A stretch of DNA of 64,000 bases, taken from assembly GCA_037179385.1 (NCBI GenBank), contig CM074194.1, positions 3,861,001 to 3,925,000 on the forward strand. The letters run 5' to 3'. The notes under the pieces were generated by a model. It did not search any database, was not told the DNA's origin, and worked only from the letters and a program-made list of their open reading frames with translations. The number at the start of each line of letters is the position of its first letter. The stretch's first letter is position 1. The stretch is from Holothuria scabra (lineage: Eukaryota; Echinodermata; Holothuroidea; Aspidochirotida; Holothuriidae). This document shows positions 38,401-50,400 of the stretch, in pieces. Position numbers and translations under genes: made by a program.

Positions 38401-41400
38401 GCCGACTGAAGTTTATCTCTAGCCGCAGGAGGGATCTGAGGGGTGCAAAATAGTTCCTTCCACTCAGCTTCTTCCACCCTAAAAGCGGTAGAGGAGCGTT
38501 TAGGAAAAGCCGTCCATTTCTTACTCCCGGCAATGGCTTCAAAGCGTTCCATACACTCCACATCCACCGGGAGAGCTGCAGGCGGAGGACGGCTGGATTT
38601 ATTGAGAGTCAGTTTCGATTTCTTGACCGGGGCTGCTCCGGGGGAAGGTCAAAACCCAACACCCTCCTTACTACTTCGACTGCATTCTGAAAAGCCTCAG
38701 TCGGAATATCTGTACCAGTCACAAGGTCCTCATCACCGGAGCATTCTTCCGAGGACGAAATCTCTGGGTAAAAAGGATCAGATCGCTGGGGTTGTGGAAT
38801 CTCGCCCACGTTTTCTCCCGCAGAATCTCTCTCATTGGCAGGGTAATGAGGTTCCTCCTCCGGGTCCGAGGGGGACCGATGGTCCACATCTCGAGATGAT
38901 TTTTGGCCTCCCCGCTGTGGCTCCAAGACTTGGTGGAGGCAAGAAAGCAGTTCGGACATTAAATCTGTCGAGTCCTTGTCACCCAGGCCTCTTTTTCTAC
39001 CTCTATTTTCTCCCCTGTGAGTGGTGTCAGAAGACTGAACACCAGTAGCCAACTGTTGAGTACTTCGCCTCAAGGGAGGATCGTCCTGTGTCTGTTGTAG
39101 CAGCTCATGAAGGCCGACGCCTTCGAAATCTCTCTGATCCCCAGAAGAGGAATCTTCACCAAAAAGTTCTCCAGCCTGCAGGGTTGGTGTAGCGGGAGTA
39201 GTTCCCTGAGAATCCCCGGAAGGGGGTACCGGGGCCTGTGAGCTCGAGGATCGACTAACACCTGAACCGGAAGGTTTACTGGAGCTTGAAGATTTTGATT
39301 TTGCCCGGCCTTTCACCGGGGCTTTGCCCTTCGAGGAACTCGGAGCCCGGGTAGCCTTCGCTGGAGTCCGGTTAGCAGAAGATTTATTACCCCTGGTAGG
39401 GTCAGGAGGCTTGTTTCCTCGGTCAGTATTACGTGCCGTAGGTCCACGGACACTTACTGGATCAAGAGTCATATGCGCCGTAGGTCCACGGACGCTGACT
39501 GAATCCTGGTCATCTTGAGTCATATGCGCCGTAGGTCCATGGTCGCTGACTGAAATATCAGATTGTACTGGGGTATAACTGGAAGCGGGCTTAGATCTGG
39601 ATTGGACATACTTCTTCACACAAGCTCAGGACGTCTCATCCCAGTCAGAGCAGATATCACAAGTCCTGTCCTTCCCGCACGGCCGACATAGTGGGCAGCT
39701 AGAATGTTTATCCCAGCTTCTGAAAGGCCGGAACTTGCGGCAAACCTGACAGAGAGAATTCATGTCTGAAGCCCTAGCTAAGGAAGGATAATACTGAGAG
39801 TGGCTACGAAAAACATGCAGCATACACAGAAAAATAACAACATATAAATACACATGACCAGGTAACCGGGGCCGCTCCAATGAACCGGGAAACCCACACT
39901 GGAAGGCACGAGGAAAAACCCCGGGAAACCCTTACAACCCGAGGTGGTGGAACACCAGGAGTCCCGCACAGCCATCACCGGGGAACAATCAGAAACCCTG
40001 CCCCGTAAACTCCGGGAAGAAGAAACTCACACGGAGAATACCGGGGAAGAGCCTGAAAGCTCACACCAAGATCACCGGGGAACACCTAGAGAATCCTCAC
40101 AAAGAAACCACCGGGGAACAATCACCGGGGAACAATCACCGGGGAAGAGCCTGAAAGCTCACACCAAGATCACCGGGGAACACCTAGAGAATCCTCACAA
40201 AGAAACCACCGGGGAACAATCACCGGGGAACAATACCGGGCACAAACAGCGTGCACGGTCGGCCCTAACCAAGCGTGACCACTAGCTGTGCTAGTGGAAG
40301 CTCGGAAAGTCACCGGGGAACAACACCGGGCACAAACACCGTGCACGGTCGGACCTAGCCAAGCGTGACCGCTAGCTTGTAGCAGCCAACTAGAAAATGA
40401 CGTAACAGCTAGACTGGCTAAAAGCCTAGCAAGGGAAGTAACTCTAACTACCTACAGAAAAAAACTGCTAAAACGGTAAAGTAGCAATGCAAGATGAAAC
40501 CGAGACTGCCACAACATAACAGCGTCTCGGAGCAGAAACCAAGCAACAGAATTTATGTTGCATACAGAATACATATTACATAATATATAATGCATAATAC
40601 ATAATGGCACAAACAACCAACACTTCACAGTGGGAGGCAGCCCAGCCTAACCCTAACGAAACACGAGGAAACTGAGCCTAAAACCTACGATCTAAGAAAC
40701 CACCCCTAAAAAGAAGGATACTCATCAAAACTTCGATGGGAAGGTTCGGAACGTCAACAGCGTCAAGATCGTAGGTGACAAGAACGGGCGAGGTTCCAGA
40801 AGAATCCAAAATCCGAGAAAATATAACTAGCAAAAAAACACGCGAGGGTACATCGTTCCGCTGACGATAAAGCAAGGACGGGTCAAGGGTTAACTAGCGC
40901 ATGCCCTCTGTAGGACTTATTTCGTCAGTACATCTTCCGCGATAGATGGAGCTGTTCATATGTGTAAGAGATGAGGTAAGTAGGAGTGAAATAGATTGGC
41001 GGGAATTATCTGGTGCTTACGATCGTATTTTACGGGTTAAATTTTTTTCCAAATACTGCTACTAACAATGAAAAATAATGAAATTTACGGAGGTGTAGCA
41101 TGATAAAATATTTCGATTAGCTACAGTGGGAAGACTTATTCAAATATACTTTTGTGCCCCAATCATGGTCTCGCCGAGGTTTTATTGCCATAGAAATACA
41201 GGGCTTGGTAACTTTTGTTACAGCTCCCTGCTTGTCTTGTGGCTTTCTTTTCGCTTGGTAATCTCTCAAACATGCCGCTAATTTCTAAAGTTGTGCTTGG
41301 GTGTTGCTATTGAAGGGATTAGGAGACGAGCTCACGAAGTTCTGCCCAAAGAAAGTAACAATGGGTGCACCACTTGTCACTTATCATAATGTACTTAATT

Positions 41401-44400
41401 CGGGGAGCTGCCGCGGAATTAATCCGTTCAAACTAACGGCCGATTTTAAAACTCTTTTTACAGTTATTGTTTGAGCAATAATTTGTGAGCAACTGACACT
41501 GTTTGTTGCGCGATGTTTGTGTAACAGTTTACTAACAAAGCCATGCCGCGGCGACTGAGTTATTGGCAATACAAAAACGGTTAATCTATGAAGAGCAATG
41601 ACGCACGAGAAACAGACGAGTCGGTCAGTTAACCGGTTAACAGATTAACCATCACAGCCCTAATTTATAGCGCCATATGTGACTCCAGGGAATTTCTTTC
41701 GATTTCCAAAAAGTAAACTTCATACCACCTTGATACAACAGATCTTCAAGTACCTGTGTGCACGAATGAAGAAAGTTGGGAAGCTGGGAGGATGATCCCA
41801 CTAAATTTTAGTTATTTGGAAGGAAATTTTGGCAACTGGAAGGCAATTTTAATATTACCTTCCTGGGTTATAAATTTTTTTTACAGCCCTCCAAGTATGA
41901 ATGATCAATCCAACATACTGTACTTTTAAGCTTTTCTGATTGATCTATAGGGAAATGATTATCAAAATAGTTTTGAATGGCACACAGTTTATAAATATGC
42001 CCATAGGCATATGAGGATAATTTTTGTAGGGAGGGCAAGAGCAAATTTTGCCCAAATAATGGCACCCTTTATCACGTTTTGCCCAAATGGACAACTGTTT
42101 TTGCCTGAATTGGGAGGGTGAGGGCCCCCTCCCCCCTGCCTTGTATGCATATGGATATGCCAAAAGCAAGCACACAGCACCTCTGAGGGGTGTGAATTCC
42201 CCTGGAAATTGTCTTGCACAAACGGAAAATTTCAGTGTGCATTCAGCTTAGCATACTGTATCATGACACATCTTCCCCAGAAATAATTGTTGCCCTTTCC
42301 CCTGGCCCCCCACTGCAGTACTTTCAAGAAACTCACCTACAGGTCTAGTCAAAAGACATGAATGCCAACTATATATCTTACCTGGAGATGAGGAAGACAC
42401 TGTATTGATGCGTCGCATCATGACCTGAAATTCTGGATTATTCTCCACCTCTTTTTGCTCTGGTCTAGAGATCTGTGATTCCCCTCTGTCAGCAGACATA
42501 GATCTCAGACGGTCTGCTCGAGACTGTTTCTTTCGGTTCCTCCTGGATCTCCATCTGTCAGCAGATCTGCTGCGACCACGAAGGGGAGAAGTAACATGAA
42601 GAGGAGGGGGCAAGGGGAGAGGATCACTGGGTACATCTACTGGCACTTCCTTGTAACGTGTTCCTGGAAAAACAATACTGAGAATTGCAATGATCCAGAA
42701 AACATTTTAAACTGTATATATACAACATTGAATGCTTTATTATATGAATGAACTACAGCAATAGTTTCTGTATTACTCTTGTTTTAAAGAATGGCACACA
42801 ACTCCCATGTGGGCTATACATTGTATCATGGTCAAGCATTGGATGCGCATGAAAGCAGCAACTCCAGGGTGCATGCACACTGGCTGGTCGTAACAGTGGT
42901 GCCCAAGATAAAAGGCCTCATCCTCTCACCAAAACAAATCTCCTAACCTACTCAGCCCCTCCCACAACTGTCTTTGACTCATTCTCCTCCAGCGACAATC
43001 TCACTTTATTGCTTCAGGAAGCTTCAAGATCGTCCTCAATGTGTTATCTAAACACTCTCAGTACAGTACATTTTGTATAAGGTGAGCTACAGTACTTTGT
43101 ACTTTATAACTTGCTGTCAATCAAAGAGTAGTGCCAATTGAAAATTTCCATGGACTACCACAAAAATTGCAGTCTGGGGTGACAGTTGATGCCCTTCAAG
43201 GGGCAGGCTGGAGCCAGACAAGTTAATAAGCAAGTGTGATTGCCAAGAGAAATTTTTCCTGACTTCAACTCCCCTTCATAATTTCATACAGTTCAAAACA
43301 GGGTACAGTACATTTAATTTTCTAATTCTATGAAATCCATAAAACAATGGAAACCAAAATCACAAGTTTCCCTCTACTGTACATCATGCTTCTCTTATAC
43401 TGTACACTAACTTTTCACAGAGCAAACTTTTAATAAAGGCCCAGTTCTCTCACCCCAAACAGTACCAATTCTCCTAATCATCTTGCTTAAGCCTCTCCCA
43501 CAATTGTTGAAATTCATCCTTATCCAGTCACAATCTCAGTTGATTGCTTTAGGGTGAGTACAGAAAAGCTCTATGTGTATAATCAAAATATTCTCAGTAC
43601 AGTTCATGCTGTGTAATAAAGGCTTTGGGAGTCTGCATTATTTGAATAAACAGTCAATCAAAAAGCTGGGCCAATGGAAAGTTTCTGTACAACCCCCCTC
43701 CCCTACAAGAAGTGTAGTTTGGGGTGAGAGGATTGGTCCTTTAAGTTTAACCAAACCATCCTTTTAACCATCCATTCTAATACTGTATCATGGTAGAAAA
43801 TAAACTGTTAGTATCTTGAAAAATTCCTTCCATGTCAATGAACCATGATTTATGGCCACAAATTCCACAACTACTCACATTAAATCACAATTCCAACATT
43901 ATCTGTCAGCAAGATTATCCCACTTATTGGAAAAGAATGTACACCAGAGGAATGTTGCCTGAGACACTCAGTACTAGTTGCAGATAATACTGTGTACTGA
44001 AGCCCTGTACTGTATGGCCAAGGACCTGCCACTCAGGCATTCTATATACCAAATTCTGTATCATGAAGTGCATTACTGACAGATGATCCCTTTTGGTTAT
44101 GAAAGAAATTGTTTACAAACTCCAGACAAAACATTGTATTTACTGCCAGACCTGTAGGCCTACAACTTACCCAGGTGTACAGTATTGTACTGTGCTGTGT
44201 GATCTCTGGCTAAGGTTGCAGTTTGGGTCTTGCCTACTGAACAATCTCACCAAGCACAACCAGACTTTTTTATTTGGGGGCTGAGGGGATGTTTTTGTTT
44301 GGGAAATGAGGGAATGTGGTTGGGTGATTGGGCACGCAGAAATGACACCATCTAAGCAGAGCACCTCCAATGGTTGGCACATAGCCTACAGAGATAATTT

Positions 44401-47400
44401 TGGCTAAAAGTGCCTCTCAGATTACTAGAAAAGGCACTGACATTTTTTTTTATTCAACTAAAATGATAATCCATACTTTCAAGGGGTGTACTGTAGTGAA
44501 GTTTATCATGTTTGGCCCAATATTTTTTAACCTTCAGATTTCAATTGGGGGGGGGACATCAGCTGGCTAACAAATGCAGACTAACTTTTGCATCTGATAT
44601 CGCATAAACATTTGCTCTCTTCCATGCCTCTGCATAGTACAGCTGCAGATCTATAGTACAATTCTGCCCCTTTCTGACAAAAAGAAGTACTGTAGCCCAC
44701 ATTTTCAATATTTTGAGTTATTTACCAAAATGCATTGCCTTAAAACCAACAGAAATGCTTCTACATGGCACAAGGACACCTGCTATAAGTAAATGAACAA
44801 CTTTTAACTTAAACATTGGAAAATATTTTTTTCCCAAATTCATTGCAAAAGCAGACTAATGTGGTCTGCTTCCTTTTGTGAGAAAACAATATCCATGTGA
44901 ACATGTACACTTTTCTGACAGATAGAAGTATGATCTTTAATGTTTAATTTCAATATTCTGTCCTATTTTTTTAAGAGAAAATGTATTGTTTTGTTTTGTT
45001 TTATATAGGAGATATTGATTACCAAGATTTTCAATGTGGATTACTTCTTTTTGTAAGAAAAAAACAGTTAAAATATTCCTTAGAATTTCTGACAGAAAGA
45101 AGTACAAGCCACTGCTTCTTTTTGTCAGAAACAGTTCTATCAAAATAACACTTGTACTTTGTGACAGAAAGAAGTAAAACCCCTCGCTTCTCTTTGTCAG
45201 AAACAGTGTAGTGAAAATAATAGTTGTACTTAACTACTGTAAGCTAACTACTGCTTGGGCATAATATCGGGCATGAAAACAAACTTCACTTTCAATATTT
45301 TTTGCGGTGTTCTATGCCAATTTGTGAAGTGGAATTCAGACATGTTATGTGTGGGAAATGCTCTGTGACTTTCAGATAGTTTGCACCACGTACCGGACTG
45401 CAGAGGAAGCTATTTTTAGCGCCCGACAAACGCCTATTTTTTGTTTTTCTAGCGCAGCCAGGGCCGTCTCTGGCGTTTTGGCATCAGAGTACCAGTTTAT
45501 TTTCGAGCCCTGTACTGTACATGTATTGCCAATAAGCAGCAATTACATCCACATTTGTAGTACTGTACACTATATGTACTGTATGGCACAGCAACTGAAC
45601 TACTCAGTACTCTTGGGTATATGCATTTGTGGCACAGTGTTTGGCACTTTATAGCTAGATTTTCTGTATAATACTGTCACAGTTAAGTGCCCCTAAATTT
45701 CAAGGTCAAGAATATTACACTTTTCAAAAGAGAGCTATAGAAATCATTTCACAAGCTACTGGCTGAAAGATTTGACTTAAGAGAGAAAAAAAAGGCAAAA
45801 ATACAGAATTTTGAAATTGTGGTTGAGAGCTATTTTCCAAATTATGGAATTATTAAAGTAAATTGCAGGCCTTGAATTTTAAAGCACGTCAGTGTGATTG
45901 CACACCATTGCTCACCTGAAATCACTGTGAGGAGTACAAGTCATTAATTGTACACCCACAGTACAATATGTAGAATAAGATTTGGAGCCCATATAAATGT
46001 ATTGTTTAAAATTTAATAAAACAGCACACCTAATCCTTAATTTTCTGAGAAGTGTGATTTGTAGCACACCTGGAAAGTCCAAGACTAAAGGCCTGAAATG
46101 GTACGTAACTACAACACACACAACAACACACTGGTACTGTACAGTATGTCACAGTAGCCTCGATAATGAAATAACAGTTATATAGTAAACCATCTATAGT
46201 GCTACATCCAACCTCTAATGTACAGTAGTATGGGAAGTGAATTCAAATTTTTGTGAGCTTATTACCACACTATACCAGATGATTATTGGTTGATGTTTCA
46301 CATTGTGCTGCCCCATTACTTGCTTTGATACATCATTTGGAGAACTTTGATGCACCAATGCAGTACAACTTGTTCAGTATGGACATGATGCACAATTTGA
46401 CTCCATACTGGCCCTTGGGAAGAGAATGTGATACTTCCATGGTTGGCCAAGCGAGCCTTTATTTTCAAGAAATTTCATGGTTGTCCTTTGGGCAACAAGG
46501 CAACCATTTAATTTTTTTTAAGTTGTGCCATCTTTTAACCATTTCGTACAACAACAAAATACAAAATATAAGAAAAATTTTTTGGATGTAAAAGTATGAA
46601 AATTATTGTGGTATGAATGTTGAAAAAACTAAAGCCTACAACATGGCCTTAATATTTTGGATTTTTTGGAATTTTGCTGCAAAATGAAATTAAGGTATTA
46701 ATTTGCAGGACCACATTGACCCTCATACAGTACCCTTACTTACAAAATGTATACACATAAATATGCCTTGTTTCACCTTGGTGACTGCCTACAGTATAGT
46801 GTGAGATTGTAAATGTGCCCTAAAATATGAAAATAGGCCTTGCCCTAGGTTGTGATGTGAGGTGAAGCAACCTTTGCAAGATTCTAAAGTACCATGGCTC
46901 CTAAATTCAACTTTTATATAAAGTGAATTCATACTCTGACTAAAGGCACTTCAGATTTGATTCCTCCTATCTGAGGATCGATAATTGGAAAGTGGAAACG
47001 CTTAGAACTTGTAACCCGCAAGAGCTTAAACTCTTCAGTTGAGAGTTGAGGCAATTAATTCACTGTACTCAATTATATAAGTGCTGTATGTGAAAAAATA
47101 TGACTGTGAAGGGGATTTTAGATTTAAAAGAACTGGTACAATACAAAGCTACCACAACAACAGAACTGGAGATCTTAACATGAATTCGAAATTAAGATAC
47201 AGTAAGTACTGTGAACTGTAAGTTTACAGGACACAATTTAAATGTAAACAGCAAACAGCTTCTCTCGAACAAGGCTCGATTTTCATACTTGTCCAGGACA
47301 ACTAACAAAATTCCATAAATTGCCAACCAAAGCCAAAGTAAACTGAAAAATGATGACTTTTTGTCAAAACTTTAAAAAAATAAAAGAAAAAACTATCGCA

Positions 47401-50400
47401 TACAGTAGAACAGACCAGGCATGTTTTAATACTGTATGTTTCAATACTGTATGTACTGTATGAATGTTACCTCATTAGCCTATAAGAGGTAGAGATGCTG
47501 TTGTACTGCTCATTGTGCAATATATCAGTCCTTATAGTTCCACAAGATGTGTAGATAATGCAGGAGTTCCCACAGTTACAGAATACAGTGGAAGTATTTT
47601 CCACGAAGCAGGTCATGGTTGAATGAAGTATCCCTGTACCTACTGTACAGTAACTGTCCACATTATAAAACAAACTGTGTATTGCATGTACACTGTGAGT
47701 CATAAACACTTGAGAGATGACCACAAATATCCCTAATTCCTTCAAAGCTGTCTTTTGGTGGAAAAATTACTGTGAGTCAGATGAACAGTACACAGATAAC
47801 TGACATGTGATAAAACTGCACTACCCAAGTAATGACCATAAAAATTTAATTTTGTAAACCACTTAAAATTAAGCAAAAACATCTGCATTGTACAGTACCC
47901 AATGTCCTGTGAGCCCAATACTTGACAATAATTTTTGCACATTTAAAGCCAAAAGATCATTTATAACCATACCCAAAGTGTTTTGTTTTTGTTATCCACT
48001 TAGTTACATACTGTACCTTAGGGTGTGTTTCCACTTGATCCCCTATGGCTTGGTCTCACGTACCCTGTGACACTCGGTGTTACCTTGTGTTTACAATAAG
48101 GCAAAACCTCATGTTAGCCCTGTGCTTTCTGCGTTCTTATGTACCCCATGTTTCGTTGATTGGATAGTGCTACCATACTTACGAGGTCAAATATTTCACA
48201 CATCAATTACTGTAAAATTTACAAAATACCTGTCATCAGCGCCATAAATACATGTGACCTTATTTGATTAAAACAAACACAGTGTTCAAAACCACAAAAC
48301 CCTGCGATTTGAGGTGGATCGAAATTTAACAGGACGTGTTTCCACTTGATCCCCTAGATGCTGATCGCCTCAAGCTCAATCAACTGGAAAATTTCGTGAC
48401 CAACCATAAGAGTTTTCCCATTTGATCGCCTGCGCAAGATCTGATCCCCTCCTCCAGTTCAAGTAAAAGAAGTTGTTTCATTGAAATTATGTGTGCAGGT
48501 CAGGTTTGTTTCCACAAATTTGTGTGGTGTGAGAAGCCTCACTGCAGAGGTACTGCACATCATTGATCTCGGGTCACCTTGATCCCCCCTTGTGTTCCCA
48601 CTTGTTCTTGATCGCCTGCATGTACTGTAGTCTTATTCTCCCAGAAGGGACGATCAGGCCCTCAGGATCTGATCAGGGGAATAAGAGCATTCCCACTTGC
48701 AAATTGATCTACTGTGAGGGGTCTGAAGTGGATCTGATCCCCTAGTCATTCTAAAGTGGGAACAAACTCTTGGACACTGATTTGAGGTGACCATTAAATT
48801 ATCACTCTTAGGTAGCAAGACAATGACTTTTCAGGTCAAGACCCAGTTGGCAGTGATGGCAAACTAGGAGTATTTAAGAAATTTCCAGAATCTCATAACA
48901 TGGATAGCAATCAATATACACATGGTGTCCACTTTTTAGAGTAGACAATATTTTAACAACCACTGGGTGAACCACTGGAACCTAAAACTTGCTTACCCTG
49001 ATTCTACTGATGTGTTTCATCCAGAAAGACAAGATAAGAATACTTAACAATTTATTCAAAAGGGGAATGTTTGACTCTGAGATACAATATCAAATGTCGA
49101 ATTTACAGTAACTGCCAGTCTGCCAGCATGCTACGCAGACTTGTTTGTTTTTATTCCCTTGTGCTAAATGATGATCCGCAGATTCCTTTCATCTGGCTTC
49201 CCGTTTTCCTACGTGAGTAGTGGTGTACTTGACAACCTTCACAGCTCATGCAATCACATGTCCAATTTAACCATAACTCTGAAGTTCACATTTTCGAGCC
49301 TTCTTGTTGGTTATCATTTAACTCATGAATTAATATTTTTACATACACTGGTGCATGCTGGCCAATCAGGATCCTGCATTTAGCCTCCTTGAGGCCCTCA
49401 AGCCCCAAGCCGCAAGCTTGCATATACTTATGCAGCAGGCCTTGAGGCAGTTGTTGCAGGGTAGTTTTACTGTAACTATGTGTACATAATCAGCTCTAAA
49501 TTTCTTTTTTATTTTTGCCAGCTGCTAAATTACACGTACAGTCTGGGAGAACCAAATCAGTGAATTTAAACAAATCATCTATAGATTCTCAGGAATCGTT
49601 TTTGTCTCATTTTGTACCACCATAGTCAGCTAGATCCTGTACCCAAGCCTTCGCAAAAATAACTGACCTTTTATCCAACTAAATGTTCACAAATGCAACA
49701 GTGTCCTCATTGGTGTCCTTATTACACAAAAAAGATGCAATTCAATTCTGAGAAAAAGCAGGAAGGCAGATCATTGGTAAAGTTACTGTAAAGTCATCAC
49801 TTACAATTAAAAATTAAATTACAGAAAATAAGATAAAGAGTAAAGAGTTCCAAAATTCCCTTTTCCTACTAGAGATACAGTGTTCTATTTTTATTTGCAA
49901 CTTCTGTACAGGTATGTTCTTGTTAATGCAGGTAATTGTGTCTGAACAAACTCCCAATTATTTAGTAAAAGTGGTCTGGAATAAACATACCGTATTCAGT
50001 TACCTGATCAGTAAATGCTCTCTGAAAAATTCAAATTCAAATCTTCTACTCAATACTCAGTAAGGGCCAAGCAAGAATCCTGAATTCATAAACAACTGTT
50101 CAACATCAAGGTACTAATGTTCATTAAAGGGCAAGAGCAGTCAGGTCAACTTGAAGCAGTGTCATGTTTCATGATTGGCTCTTGAGAATCATGTGACAAC
50201 ACCTTTTCTCTTCAAATGTAAAATTTACTAGAAGTAACTGCTTGGTTTACCTTTAACATGATGCAATACTGAAATCATAAAATATGATGAAAGATGCATT
50301 GAAGAGAAAGGAAAAGAAAACTGTGATATTTAGGGCAGAGTCATTTATCTAACTGGAAGTTAGTGGCCAAGTCATTTATATTTCCTTTGCCCACCTGCCC

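Larger units (their letters stand above)
34592..40997 (-). mobile_element. DIRS-like tyrosine-recombinase retrotransposon, structurally complete ends, defective RT
   Basis: Seen: 115-bp inverted repeats near both ends, different outer tips, and an internal complementary region that equals the joined complements of both tips. On the minus strand, in order, are gag (39763-37731), RT (37699-37182), RNase H plus a methylase-like domain (37181-36291) and tyrosine recombinase (36235-35147). Known: this order and the circle-junction region define DIRS-type elements, which integrate through a tyrosine recombinase and make no target duplication; none is seen here. This copy has one gag stop, several 1-nt frameshifts (mostly in homopolymers) and a deletion in RT. 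It lies within the hAT-like element and in the same orientation as the host gene. Confidence 0.92.
33750..41662. mobile_element. hAT-like DNA transposon remnant, ~1.5 kb, split by the DIRS element
   Basis: Seen: both ends carry the same inverted terminus, T(G/A)GGGCTGTG, followed by clustered GGTTAA/TTAACCGG words (33770-33815 left, 41630-41650 right). The element is flanked by the identical 8-bp repeat ATTTATAG at 33742-33749 and 41663-41670. Known: 8-bp duplications and RGGGCTGTG...TTAACCGG ends are typical of hAT elements. The element without the DIRS insertion is about 842 + 665 bp. I see no transposase domain, so it is probably non-autonomous. The 166-codon plus-strand ORF at 33926-34426 inside it matches nothing I know. 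Confidence 0.75.
32990..42381 (-). other. Intron 4 of host gene, carrying the nested hAT-like and DIRS-like elements
   Basis: About 7.9 kb of this 9.4-kb intron is the nested insertion (33750-41662). The rest holds a GATGTTCCC-type fold-back repeat (33108-33285), an 85-codon minus-strand ORF of unknown meaning (33317-33574) and one copy of a ~155-bp dispersed repeat (42003-42155). Confidence 0.65.

Noticed and set aside
38443..39048. 201-codon plus-strand ORF
   Set aside because: Antisense to the DIRS gag region, whose minus-strand reading has coherent composition and motifs. No domain.
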